Below are positions 7,363-14,438 of a DNA stretch of 38,012 nucleotides, in pieces. The notes under the pieces were generated by a model. It did no database searches. It was not told where the DNA came from and worked only from the letters and a program-made list of their open reading frames with translations. The first letter of the stretch is position 1; the number at the start of each line of letters is the position of its first letter. Origin of the DNA: an uncultured Ruminococcus sp. (GTDB taxonomy: Bacteria > Bacillota > Clostridia > Oscillospirales > CAG-272); NCBI GenBank assembly GCA_902762505.1, contig CACWOQ010000028.1, positions 1 to 38,012 on the forward strand, written 5' to 3'. The translations under genes were made by a program, and so were the position numbers.

Positions 7363-8295
7363 TCATTCTTCCAGCATCTCATAAAAGGCGTTTTCCGTGA
7401 TAACCTGAATGTCGATCCCGGCGAGAACGTATTCCTCCGCCTTTTTCTGCTTCGTCGTTTTTCCGTTCTTCACGTTCACCGAATAGTCGGTATTTCCGAG
7501 TATCAGAAAATTCGTCTTTTTTGTGATGCCGTTATCACAAACTCCGCCGACGTTGACGACGAGCTGCGCGGCCTCGGCTCTCGTCATCTTGTCGAGCGCT
7601 CCGGTAAAAACACAGTGTTTTCCGTAAAGCGGGTGCGTTTCGTCAAATTCGGTCGTATCCGCCGTGATCGTCCGGAGATCAAGTCCCGGCAAATGCGGCT
7701 TTTTAAAACTCTTCACGAGATCCGCGACGGATCCGCTCGCGTTTATCCGCTTTTTCATCTCTTCAAAGCAGCGGAACGTCGTTACGCAATCATCATACGC
7801 GCGGTGTTCTCTCGTCTGATCAACGCCGAGCGCTCCGGCGATATCTTTCAAGCGGTGATGTTTAAGATCCGGAAGCAGCTTTCGCGCGATCCTCATAGTA
7901 TCGACAAAGTCGTTACCGAACGTCTTACCGTACGCCCGGACACTGTTCTCATATATAAAATTTACGTCAAAATTCACGTTATGACCGACAACGAGATCGC
8001 TGCCGATGAACGTGATAAACGGTGAAAGGGCGTCCTTTACCGCCGGCGCGCCTTTCAGATCGTCGTTCGTGATACCTGTCAGATTCTGCACGAAATCGTC
8101 GATCTTATAACCGGGATTTACAAGCGTGGTGTAACTATTGATGACGGCGCCGCCTCTGATACGCAGCGCAGCGAGCTCGATTATATCGTCGTATTCCGGC
8201 GCGTAACCCGTTGCTTCAATGTCGATGACTGTATAATCGTCGCACAGATCAATTATATTGTTTCCTTTTCCCGGTCTTGTAATCGTTTTTGCCAT
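7363..8295 (-). CDS. DnaQ-like 3'-5' exonuclease with C-terminal BRCT domain
   Basis: A DEDDh-family exonuclease of 310 residues, of the type seen in PolC and DnaQ proofreading. The catalytic residues are intact: Asp25 and Glu27 in DIEATG, Asp110 in HNVNFD, and His164 and Asp169 in HRAYDD. A BRCT domain follows (about 223-310, with GKHCVFTGALDKMTRAEA and KTNFLILG), an arrangement also seen in stand-alone exonuclease-BRCT proteins of Bacillota and phages. The BRCT domain may direct it to damaged or nicked DNA. The start has CGGAGG seven bases upstream, and the gene lies 12 bases behind the repressor, so it should be transcribed in the lysogen. A role in repair or in attacking foreign DNA is possible but not shown. 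Confidence 0.88.
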   Translation of the reverse strand: MAKTITRPGKGNNIIDLCDDYTVIDIEATGYAPEYDDIIELAALRIRGGAVINSYTTLVNPGYKIDDFVQNLTGITNDDLKGAPAVKDALSPFITFIGSDLVVGHNVNFDVNFIYENSVRAYGKTFGNDFVDTMRIARKLLPDLKHHRLKDIAGALGVDQTREHRAYDDCVTTFRCFEEMKKRINASGSVADLVKSFKKPHLPGLDLRTITADTTEFDETHPLYGKHCVFTGALDKMTRAEAAQLVVNVGGVCDNGITKKTNFLILGNTDYSVNVKNGKTTKQKKAEEYVLAGIDIQVITENAFYEMLEE

Positions 8296-8307
8296 TTTCT
8301 GCCTCCG

Positions 8308-8916
8308 TTAAAATTTTTGCCTGTTCTCGATCACTTTTCCAAGGATAGTGACCGGAAGCTGTTCGATCTGTTTGTTCGTGAAAAACATCGGGGCGTAATT
8401 TGAATTGAACGGGATCAGCATGATGCCGTCGTCGGTGCGCTGGATCTTTTTCAGCGTCGCCTCGTCACCGTTTACCATTACAACGCAGACGTCGCCGTTT
8501 TCGGCTGTCGGCTGACGCCTGACGATCACGACGTCGCCCGCGCAGATCCTCGGCTCCATACTGTCACCGGAGACGCGCAGCGCCATAAACTCACCGCTCG
8601 CGGCGAGCTCGGGCGTGATCTCTTCGAAATCGAGAATATCCTGCACCGCCTCGATCGGGACCCCGGCGTGCACGATCCCCACAACCGGGACCTTGACGCC
8701 ATTTTTCGGATTCACGGGCTCAACGTAGCCCTTCGCGATCAGCACGTCGGCGGGTAAGCCGAGATAATCGGCTATCTGCTTCAATGAGGTATAACTCGGC
8801 ATCCTGCCGGCTTTCCAGTTTGACATATTTGCGGAACTCAAACCGAGATCATGGCACATCCGCGTGACGGAAGTGCCGCGGTCTTTGCAAAGCTGCTTCA
8901 GTCTCTCATAAAACAT
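8308..8916 (-). CDS. Phage repressor, XRE helix-turn-helix plus S24 (LexA/CI-type) autoprotease
   Basis: Lysogeny repressor of 202 residues. The N-terminal XRE helix-turn-helix spans about residues 5-58 (MCHDLGLSSANMSNWKAGRMP). The C-terminal S24 peptidase domain has a self-cleavage site of the Ala-Gly type (VHAGVP, residues 83-88), the nucleophile Ser119 in GDSMEP and the general base Lys156 in EATLKK. RecA-stimulated cleavage after DNA damage should relieve repression and induce the prophage. It is divergent from the early operon across a region with three operator-like dyads, to which it probably binds, and is followed 12 bases later by the exonuclease-BRCT gene. AAAGGAG precedes the ATG. 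Confidence 0.93.
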   Translation of the reverse strand: MFYERLKQLCKDRGTSVTRMCHDLGLSSANMSNWKAGRMPSYTSLKQIADYLGLPADVLIAKGYVEPVNPKNGVKVPVVGIVHAGVPIEAVQDILDFEEITPELAASGEFMALRVSGDSMEPRICAGDVVIVRRQPTAENGDVCVVMVNGDEATLKKIQRTDDGIMLIPFNSNYAPMFFTNKQIEQLPVTILGKVIENRQKF

Positions 8917-8954
8917 AAAAAACTCCTTTTGTGCAAAACCGCCAAAAATGCCAC

Positions 8955-9020
8955 TTCATTTTTGTGAAGTTTTAAACTTCACTTTTGTGAGATTTCTCTT
9001 GACAATTTCACTTTTGTGAA
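8955..9020. promoter_or_regulatory. Three operator-like dyads in the lysogeny control region
   Basis: The pattern TTCAC-TTTT-GTGAA occurs perfectly at 9007-9020, with one change at 8978-8991 (ending GTGAG) and one change at 8955-8968 (beginning TTCAT). The first lies in the spacer of the rightward promoter, so a bound repressor would block it. Further half-sites TTCAC (9060-9064) and GTGAA (9080-9084) lie downstream. Binding by the adjacent S24 repressor is inferred from position and symmetry. Confidence 0.8.
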
Positions 9021-9027
9021 GTATAAT
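8999..9027 (+). promoter_or_regulatory. Rightward early promoter (PR), perfect consensus
   Basis: TTGACA (8999-9004) and TATAAT (9022-9027) are separated by exactly 17 bases, and the spacer contains the best operator dyad. Transcription should start near 9034 and read the early operon through a leader of about 155 bases. Confidence 0.85.
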
Positions 9028-9120
9028 AATGGCGTACACGGAAAAAATGACAAAAACAATTCACTTTTCCGATGTGCAAGTGAAAAAGGCGGTTTGTGTG
9101 TATGATGTTCAGGCAAGCTC

Positions 9121-9149
9121 ATTATAACACACAAATCCGTCTTTGTCAA
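9121..9149 (-). promoter_or_regulatory. Leftward promoter facing PR, perfect consensus
   Basis: On the minus strand TTGACA (9144-9149) and TATAAT (9121-9126) are separated by 17 bases, with a TG one base before the -10 box. Transcription should start near 9114 and run back across PR into the repressor, exonuclease and recombinase genes. The -35 box lies in a perfect dyad TTTGTCAA-caaga-TTGACAAA (9142-9162), which could be a binding site for another regulator such as the small HTH protein encoded just downstream. Confidence 0.75.
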
Positions 9150-9188
9150 CAAGATTGACAAAAAACATCAAAAAAGTGAGGTAAAGGC

Positions 9189-9395
9189 ATGGACAAAAGA
9201 ACATTCTACAGCTGCAATGAAGCCGCCGTCATTCTCGGATGTCATCGTCAGACAGTAAAGACGATGATCGAGCGCGGCGAGCTGAGAGGCCAGCGCATGC
9301 ACCCGGGCATGAAGAAAAGCAAATACGTGATCCCCGTGTCCGAAGTGATGCGCAAAAAGGCCGAATGGGAAAACGGCGTCGCTTATGCAGAATGA
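9189..9395 (+). CDS. Small helix-turn-helix DNA-binding protein (excisionase/MerR-like)
   Basis: First gene of the early operon, 68 residues. YSCNEAAVILGCHRQTVKTMIERGEL is a winged helix of the HTH_17/excisionase type (shown here in part: NEAAVILGCHRQTVKTM). Proteins of this size at this place are Cro-like regulators or directionality factors that assist the recombinase in excision. A purine-rich GTGAGGTAAAGG precedes the ATG. It could bind the dyad around the leftward promoter immediately upstream; that is inference. Confidence 0.75.
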   Translation: MDKRTFYSCNEAAVILGCHRQTVKTMIERGELRGQRMHPGMKKSKYVIPVSEVMRKKAEWENGVAYAE

Positions 9396-9594
9396 TACGA
9401 CGATCCGTATCGAGACCGTCCCGCCGAATGCGCGCGTTGACTATGATCTTATGTCAGACAGAGTCTTCGACCAGTTCGCGCGGGACACCGTCGAGGCCTG
9501 CCGCCGGTTCTTTGCCATTCCCGGCGTGCAGGAAAAATACGAAATATGGCTGAAAGAGTACAGAAAGAAGCAAAAGGAGAGACAGACACAATGA
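9385..9594 (+). CDS. Small phage protein, unknown
   Basis: A protein of 69 residues with no recognised family. It is mostly charged and helical, with a basic C-terminus (EYRKKQKERQTQ) and no membrane segment. It overlaps the end of the HTH gene by 11 bases and its own stop overlaps the next start, so it belongs to the tightly packed early operon. The function is not evident. Confidence 0.65.
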   Translation: MQNDTTIRIETVPPNARVDYDLMSDRVFDQFARDTVEACRRFFAIPGVQEKYEIWLKEYRKKQKERQTQ

Positions 9595-9722
9595 AAAAGA
9601 ACCCCGGGAGAAAAGAACGCCGCCGGCTCGCGCGTCAAAACCGCAGATCCGACGGGCGCGAGAGGGCGAAAAGAAACGAGCAGCTGCAGAAAGAAGCGGC
9701 CGCGGAAAGGAAACGGAAATGA
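9591..9722 (+). CDS. Very small, highly basic early protein
   Basis: A protein of 43 residues made almost wholly of Arg, Lys, Glu and Ala (MKKNPGRKERRRLARQN at the start). The reading frame is supported by its overlaps: its ATG overlaps the previous stop by four bases and its TGA overlaps the next ATG. AAAGGAGAGACAG lies just upstream. The charge suggests nucleic-acid binding, but nothing more can be said. It could be spurious, since it depends on operon packing alone. Confidence 0.5.
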   Translation: MKKNPGRKERRRLARQNRRSDGRERAKRNEQLQKEAAAERKRK

Positions 9723-9895
9723 AGATCAAGCAAACGAACATGTGCCCGTACTGCGGGCGTGCGCTCAGGATCGACGTGAACGCGGAAAAACAGCGCGATA
9801 TCGTCCGCTGTGACTGCGGCGCCGATCTGCTGATACTGTCCGAGGTGCAGGTAAAAACGAAGATCTACCGCGTGACGATAGGCGAGGAGGAATGA
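9719..9895 (+). CDS. Small zinc-ribbon protein
   Basis: A protein of 58 residues with four cysteines spaced as a zinc ribbon (CPYCG near residue 9, then CDCG near 31), followed by a short beta-rich tail. Small zinc ribbons of this type are common in phage early operons; the target is unknown. The start overlaps the preceding stop and the stop overlaps the next start, consistent with coupled translation. Confidence 0.65.
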   Translation: MKIKQTNMCPYCGRALRIDVNAEKQRDIVRCDCGADLLILSEVQVKTKIYRVTIGEEE

Positions 9896-10080
9896 TGAAC
9901 GATCATGGTTTCGATATTAACGGTCCGGCGCTGATCGATGCTTTTATCAAAGCTCATGCAAAGGCGACAGGAGACGAAAAAACGTTGAAGATCGCTCGAA
10001 TATTTGAAAAATACGGAGTATCTCTGATGGATGGTATGGCAATGACATTAGAGCTCATTGCTGCAATACAGGAGGAGTAA
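9892..10080 (+). CDS. Small phage protein, unknown
   Basis: A protein of 62 residues, predicted all-helical (PALIDAFIKAHAKATGDE, IARIFEKYG, LELIAAIQEE). No family is recognised. GGCGAGGAGG lies about two to ten bases before its tandem ATG codons, and its start overlaps the zinc-ribbon stop. Its base composition is slightly more AT-rich than its neighbours. Confidence 0.6.
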   Translation: MMNDHGFDINGPALIDAFIKAHAKATGDEKTLKIARIFEKYGVSLMDGMAMTLELIAAIQEE

Positions 10081-10087
10081 AAATAAC

Positions 10088-10528
10088 ATGACGATGATAT
10101 CAAAGGCGTGCAAGGTCACGGCGGGCATTTTCGCGGTCGCGGTGATCGTTCTTCTCATCGGGCTTGCGGGCCGCCTGGAAGGCGAAGACCGGCAGATCAA
10201 AGCCGGCGAAATGCTGCCGGAGCAGGCGATGACGCTTGACGAGATCGGGGAGGACGCGGGCAAAGCGGCGGCGACGCTGGTCTGCTGCATAGTGTTCGCG
10301 ACGATATCTCTTCTCATCGACACGCACGAAGCGAAAACGCCGTGCTTCACGAACGACGAAGATATGCCGTCGACGATACCGGCGCGCACGGATCCGCCGT
10401 CTCCGCCGACAAGCGGGAGCAATATTGTTAAACAAAAAACTTGCGACGGCTGCGGCTGGGCTTCGGGCTGCCAGGATGTTTTGAAGAATAAAAGATGCGA
10501 ATGGTATAAAAGGAGGGGAAAACGATGA
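10088..10528 (+). CDS. Membrane protein with Cys-rich C-terminal tail
   Basis: A protein of 146 residues. An N-terminal membrane helix (VTAGIFAVAVIVLLIGLAG) is followed by a short loop and a second hydrophobic stretch (AATLVCCIVFATISLLI), then a proline-rich linker and a compact cysteine cluster (CDGCGWASGCQDVLKNK) that could bind metal. I preferred the internal ATG with GGAGGAG ten bases upstream over an earlier in-frame start lacking a site. No family recognised. The stop overlaps the next start. Confidence 0.6.
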   Translation: MTMISKACKVTAGIFAVAVIVLLIGLAGRLEGEDRQIKAGEMLPEQAMTLDEIGEDAGKAAATLVCCIVFATISLLIDTHEAKTPCFTNDEDMPSTIPARTDPPSPPTSGSNIVKQKTCDGCGWASGCQDVLKNKRCEWYKRRGKR

Positions 10529-10794
10529 TCCACAGCGTTAAATGCCGGTCTCAGTATTTCAACGCGCTGAAATCGGGACTGAAAAAGTTCGAGATCCGGA
10601 AAAACGACCGCGGATACAAGGTCGGGGATCTGCTCGCGCTGAACGAGATCGACAACGGAGGCAATTATACCGACCGCGCGGCGGTCTGCAAGATCGTTTA
10701 TATCCTTGACGGCTTCGAAGGGCTCTCCGCCGACTACGTCGCGCTCGGCGTCGAGCTGCTCCTCGCGGATTCGGGAGGTACGTATGACGGCTAA
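10525..10794 (+). CDS. DUF3850 (ASCH/PUA-like) domain protein
   Basis: A protein of 89 residues that fits DUF3850: HSVKCRSQYFNALKSGLKKF, then EIRKNDRGYKVGDLLALNE, then VCKIVYILDGFEGL. This is an ASCH/PUA-related fold thought to bind RNA or modified nucleotides. Such proteins are frequent in clostridial phages without a defined role. It starts on an ATG overlapping the previous stop (AAAACG-ATGA) with AGGAGGGG ahead of it. Confidence 0.8.
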   Translation: MIHSVKCRSQYFNALKSGLKKFEIRKNDRGYKVGDLLALNEIDNGGNYTDRAAVCKIVYILDGFEGLSADYVALGVELLLADSGGTYDG

Positions 10795-11275
10795 AGAGGC
10801 GTTATCGCTGATGAAGAACAAGTCGTACGTCAAGTGGTACGACTCGCGCTCCGACAGTTTCCATTACGGGCGGTACATTGAACTTTTGCAGATCTACCAC
10901 GGCAGGCACCCGCAGGACATAGGAGAGCCGCCGAGGCTGATCACGAACGCGAGGATCCGCGTGTCCGACATCTGCACCGTCTTCGTCGCTCTGAAAGACC
11001 TGTATCCGTATTCGGTCTCCGACGATATGATCCGGAACGATTACGACAAAAAGCTCGAGAATATCGGCCGCGCCCAGCGCGCGCGTCTGTACAATAGGTG
11101 TCCGCGGTGCGGCGGGAAGCTCGCCGACGAGCTTGTCGACAACGCGGTATCGAAGCGTGACGGGCGCGTACTTGTGTGTACCCGGTGCGGAAAGACGGAA
11201 GTCTTCTGTGACGAAAACGGTATATCCGATCCGTTCACGGACTGGTGGTGCTTCCTTACGGAGGACGAGATATGA
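10784..11275 (+). CDS. Early phage protein with C-terminal zinc ribbon
   Basis: A protein of 163 residues. The N-terminal two thirds is helical (MTAKEALSLMKNKSYVKWYD...) with no recognised family; the C-terminal part has two CxxC pairs (NRCPRCGGK and CTRCGKTE), the signature of a zinc ribbon. GGGAGGT precedes the chosen ATG by four bases, and the gene overlaps the DUF3850 gene by 11 bases. It is the last gene before the only sizeable gap in this part of the operon. Confidence 0.65.
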   Translation: MTAKEALSLMKNKSYVKWYDSRSDSFHYGRYIELLQIYHGRHPQDIGEPPRLITNARIRVSDICTVFVALKDLYPYSVSDDMIRNDYDKKLENIGRAQRARLYNRCPRCGGKLADELVDNAVSKRDGRVLVCTRCGKTEVFCDENGISDPFTDWWCFLTEDEI

Positions 11276-11281
11276 GAGGGC

Positions 11282-11363
11282 AAAAAAAGATCCCCGGAGA
11301 TCTCCGGAGATCGGTCTTGAGTGTGCGCGGCAGCGGTCGGCAAATCGGCGCCGCGCTTCACTT
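11282..11363 (-). ncRNA. Candidate small RNA, antisense to the early operon
   Basis: In the single gap between early genes the minus strand holds, in order, a promoter (11370-11398), a hairpin GCGCGGC / GCCGCGC (arms 11350-11356 and 11325-11331), an unpaired stretch, and a terminator in which AGATC pairs with GATCT around TCCGGG (11288-11303) before seven T (11282-11288). The predicted RNA is about 82 bases. The 14-bp palindrome GATCTCCGGAGATC (11299-11312) overlaps the terminator stem. No protein is encoded here. Prediction from sequence alone. Confidence 0.45.
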
Positions 11364-11369
11364 TCCCTC

Positions 11370-11398
11370 ATTATACCACAGGGAGAGAGAAAATGCAA
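11370..11398 (-). promoter_or_regulatory. Minus-strand extended -10 promoter for the candidate small RNA
   Basis: On the minus strand TTGCAT (11393-11398) and TATAAT (11370-11375) are separated by 17 bases, with TG one base before the -10 box. It points against the early operon and towards a terminator some 80 bases away. The -35 box overlaps the start codon of the next rightward gene. Confidence 0.45.
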
Positions 11399-11737
11399 GA
11401 TAAAAACGACAATATCCTGAAAGTTTTATATAAAGAGCCGTTTTGTCCGCCGGTCGTGGTCGACTGTACGCTCAAAAGACTTGAAAAAATGCTTACGGCG
11501 GACGGCGGAAAGATCGAAAAAATGCGCTTTTCGTCAGACGTCGAGATCATATACGCGAACAACGGCACTCTTAACTTCATGTGCGGGTTCGACTGGGTAA
11601 AAGGGCCCGCGGCGTTCGTCGGCAAAGGCAGGCACGAAGGCGTATTCATGCCGCTCACACAGGCGCGTATCAACGCGATCAGATATCTTTTCAAATGGGA
11701 GGACAAGGATAATGCAGAAAACACGAATATACATTAA
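11393..11737 (+). CDS. DUF3846-like phage protein
   Basis: A protein of 114 residues resembling the DUF3846 family of phage and mobile-element proteins: ILKVLYKEPFCPPVVVDC, LKRLEKMLTADGGKIE, then AAFVGKGRHEGVFMPLT. Family members are small early proteins of unknown role, often near antirestriction genes. GGGAGAGAG lies before the ATG. Its start follows the intergenic region holding the candidate antisense RNA, so that RNA's promoter could hinder its transcription. Confidence 0.65.
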   Translation: MQDKNDNILKVLYKEPFCPPVVVDCTLKRLEKMLTADGGKIEKMRFSSDVEIIYANNGTLNFMCGFDWVKGPAAFVGKGRHEGVFMPLTQARINAIRYLFKWEDKDNAENTNIH

Positions 11738-11897
11738 AGGCGAATGCGGTCACATTGACGTTTCCGAGCCGATCGTCGAGGTGCTCAGGCAATACGCCGA
11801 CAAGACGAAATATCTTTTTGTGAACGAAAACCGCGTCGGCATCGTGAAAAGCGAGATCCGCGGTATCATGAGCATCGAAGAGGAGGCAGGAAAATGA
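11712..11897 (+). CDS. Small phage protein, unknown
   Basis: A protein of 61 residues with no recognised family; it alternates beta and helix segments (TRIYIKGECGHIDV, EPIVEVLRQYADKT). GGAGG lies nine bases before the ATG, inside the end of the previous gene, which it overlaps by 26 bases. Its stop overlaps the next start. Confidence 0.6.
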   Translation: MQKTRIYIKGECGHIDVSEPIVEVLRQYADKTKYLFVNENRVGIVKSEIRGIMSIEEEAGK

Positions 11898-12220
11898 CCG
11901 AAGCACTCAAAACGAAACTGACCGCCGAGGCGGGCAAGGACGAAGCACTCAAAATGTGGCTCGGATACCTCGAGCAGATCATGACGCCGGCGGCAGAGAC
12001 CGCCTTCGTGACGAAAAATCTCACGTTAAAGGGCTATTTTGAAAAAGTCCGCGACTATGCGAAAAAGAACGCGAAAAATTCGTCGTTCTGCGGCGACGAT
12101 CAGCTTGCGGCGCGCCTGCTCCGCGAGTACACCGGGACGCAGCAGGAACAGCCGGCGCCGGCTCCCGCTCCGGCTCAGAGCGCCGGCGTCACGCTCGACC
12201 TGCTCGATCTGATAGGATAG
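11894..12220 (+). CDS. PcfK-like (AcrIIA9-family-like) protein
   Basis: A protein of 108 residues. A helical core (MTEALKTKLTAEAGKDEA, KNLTLKGYFEKVRDYAKK, GDDQLAARLLREYTG) follows the helix order and key spacing of PcfK, and an Ala/Pro-rich linker leads to a short hydrophobic tail (VTLDLLDLIG). PcfK proteins are normally encoded just before PcfJ, and a PcfJ gene follows here, which strengthens a weak sequence match. The family includes the Cas9 inhibitor AcrIIA9, so anti-CRISPR activity is conceivable but not implied. AGGAGGCAGG precedes the ATG, which overlaps the previous stop. Confidence 0.55.
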   Translation: MTEALKTKLTAEAGKDEALKMWLGYLEQIMTPAAETAFVTKNLTLKGYFEKVRDYAKKNAKNSSFCGDDQLAARLLREYTGTQQEQPAPAPAPAQSAGVTLDLLDLIG

Positions 12221-12232
12221 GGGGCGCTAAGC

Positions 12233-12427
12233 ATGGCGATGCTCGACAAAATGACAATTCAAGTAAATATTGACGTGAGAAGGCTGAAAAAAGCGACTAA
12301 AGCGATCGAGCGGGCGACAAAGGCCATTAATAAGGCGACGTCGGCAATAGTAGAATTCGTCGTATCTACGAGACAGCTCGAATTAAAAGAAGCCGTGAGT
12401 GGGGCGGAGACACATGATCCCGTTTAA
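12233..12427 (+). CDS. Small helical protein with Lys/Ala repeats
   Basis: A protein of 64 residues whose centre repeats a pattern of about seven residues (LKKATKAIERATKAINKATS), giving an amphipathic, probably coiled-coil helix. No family is recognised. It lies between the PcfK-like and PcfJ genes and overlaps the latter by 14 bases. The upstream purine tract (AGGGGGC) is a weak ribosome binding site. Confidence 0.5.
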   Translation: MAMLDKMTIQVNIDVRRLKKATKAIERATKAINKATSAIVEFVVSTRQLELKEAVSGAETHDPV

Positions 12428-14438
12428 GAAGCTGCTCGCGTTCGAACCGCCGGCGCCGCGCCGGTTCCCGGTCGTAAAAGAAGAGGCGGTATGTGCCGCC
12501 GCGGTGCGCAATATCGGCGGCAAGATATACGCCGAATTTGCGTACTGGTATGACGCCGGGGCAAAGCCATATCCCGCGCTGCGGGCTTTCACGGACGGCG
12601 AAAACGTCCGGATATGGAACTCAAAGACCGACAAAGAGGCGACCGGTATTCTCGGATCGATATACTTTATCGGCAATATCTATTATAACGGAGGACAGTG
12701 CCTGAAATACGGCGGCTTTAAGTATTTAAAAGTATACGAAGACAAAACCGTGACCTCCGCCATGCTGCAGATCTTCGGCAAATATAAGGGCACTGCGCTG
12801 AACGCGATCGAAGGTATCCAGCACAAACGCCGCGCCGCGGCCGAAAGCGCGCGCATATTGAAAGAGCGCGAATATCAGGACGACGTCTTCGGCGTTATAC
12901 CGGATCGCGATATCAACGAATTTCGGCAGTTTATAAAGGACGTCGTGATGCCCGAACACTACATATTTCAGCAGCCCGGGAAATGCCGCGACCGCCGCGG
13001 ATACTGCACGTACTGCGAGCAGTGGATCCCGCTGTACTGGTCATACCGGCACAACGATCACGCACGCTGTCCGCGATGCGGAAACTGGGTGACGGTGAAA
13101 GATATCCGGAGAGGGCATCAGAACGTATATCACGTCGGTCTCTTCGCCATCGTCGACAGGCTCGGCGACGATTCCGTCGTCATGCGAACGTACGAGACGC
13201 GCGTCGATTACGGCGCCGTCAGCGAGGATATGACAATCCCGCCGTTGATCAAGCTCTGCGAAGGCACGCGCCACGTGATCAATTATAAAGGCCGGTCCGT
13301 GCGGTACGAGTATTTGCAAGAATACGACTACGCGGACGGTTGCTGGGAATACGACTGGGCGCGCCGCAACGACTTCGACAACAACGCGACCGTGTACAAA
13401 AAGTATCAGAACGTATATAACGCGTACATGGGCCGCAAGATCGAACCGAACGGATTTTGGCTTTACCGGTCGCCATCCGACGCGTTCCGGAGCACGAAGC
13501 TGAAATACGTCGACCTGCTCAGCGTATGGCGTCAGAACGAGACCGGCGTCAACGATCTGCTCCCGTGGTCGTTTCATTCCGCGCTTCGCGCGTTCTTTGA
13601 AAGCCCGGTCGTCGAATACCTGTATAAATTCGGCGCGAAGGCTCTGATCAAAGATCCGAACCCATCACGTTACGGTCTGAAATACAGCGGCAAGACCGTA
13701 CCGGAGATATTCGGAGGTCTGACCGTCGCGGAAGTGTCGGAGATCCTGAAAAAGGACCCGACGCCCGTTCAGCTGTACGCCGCGATACAGATGAAGCGGC
13801 ACGGTATAAAACCGGATTTCGAAGACGTTAAAAAATACGACCGCCTCGCCGGCGGTACCGTCGGGTCGTCGGTCTACTGGATAAAGCACCTCGCGGCGCT
13901 TCCGGGGGCGGTGAAAAAATACAAGTACGAAATGACGCTGTACCGGGACTACTTGGAAATGTGCAAACAGCTGAATTATGATCTGACTGATAAGTACGTC
14001 GAATTTCCGAAGGATCTCCGTCAGGCTCACAATGCGGCATGCTCGACGCTTGAGATCAACAAGAACCCGAAGCTGAACAAACAGATCATAAAACTTGAAG
14101 AAAAGACGAACAAAAAATATGCTTACGAAAACGACGTGTATCTGATCAGAGCGCCGCACGACGTTCCGGATTTCGTCGTAGAAGCAAAAACACAAAACAA
14201 CTGCGTCGCACGCGTCTATATGGAAAAATACGCGCGCGGCGACTGCGTGATCCTGTTCGTCCGGAAGAAGGCGGACGCCGAGGATTCATATATCACCGTC
14301 GAGATCCGCAAGAACGTTATAAAGCAGTATTACGCAAAAGGCAACAGAACGCCGGACGACTCCGGCCTGAACTTCAAAAACGAATACGACGCGGCGGTTC
14401 TTGCTCCGCTGCGGGAGAAGGAGAGACAAAGAGCATGA
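12414..14438 (+). CDS. PcfJ-like protein
   Basis: A large protein of 674 residues. The C-terminal region has the PcfJ signature: YLIRAPHDVPDFVVEAKTQ, NNCVARVYMEKYARGD, ILFVRKK, YITVEIRKNVIKQYYAKGN. A zinc ribbon lies near residues 198-222 (CTYC and CPRC). PcfJ was named from the conjugative plasmid pCF10, and relatives are common in phages and mobile elements of Bacillota; the biochemical activity is not established. GGCGGAG precedes the chosen ATG. It follows the PcfK-like gene and overlaps the DUF3102 gene by four bases, so the three are likely produced together. Confidence 0.85.
   Translation: MIPFKKLLAFEPPAPRRFPVVKEEAVCAAAVRNIGGKIYAEFAYWYDAGAKPYPALRAFTDGENVRIWNSKTDKEATGILGSIYFIGNIYYNGGQCLKYGGFKYLKVYEDKTVTSAMLQIFGKYKGTALNAIEGIQHKRRAAAESARILKEREYQDDVFGVIPDRDINEFRQFIKDVVMPEHYIFQQPGKCRDRRGYCTYCEQWIPLYWSYRHNDHARCPRCGNWVTVKDIRRGHQNVYHVGLFAIVDRLGDDSVVMRTYETRVDYGAVSEDMTIPPLIKLCEGTRHVINYKGRSVRYEYLQEYDYADGCWEYDWARRNDFDNNATVYKKYQNVYNAYMGRKIEPNGFWLYRSPSDAFRSTKLKYVDLLSVWRQNETGVNDLLPWSFHSALRAFFESPVVEYLYKFGAKALIKDPNPSRYGLKYSGKTVPEIFGGLTVAEVSEILKKDPTPVQLYAAIQMKRHGIKPDFEDVKKYDRLAGGTVGSSVYWIKHLAALPGAVKKYKYEMTLYRDYLEMCKQLNYDLTDKYVEFPKDLRQAHNAACSTLEINKNPKLNKQIIKLEEKTNKKYAYENDVYLIRAPHDVPDFVVEAKTQNNCVARVYMEKYARGDCVILFVRKKADAEDSYITVEIRKNVIKQYYAKGNRTPDDSGLNFKNEYDAAVLAPLREKERQRA

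Noticed and set aside
9142..9162. A second rightward promoter using the TTGACA at 9155-9160
   Set aside because: No -10-like hexamer lies 16-18 bases downstream; the box is explained by the dyad that contains the leftward -35.
12233..12427. Antitoxin or toxin role for the small Lys/Ala-repeat protein
   Set aside because: It has no partner gene of toxin type and no DNA-binding motif; the repeats only support a helical coil.
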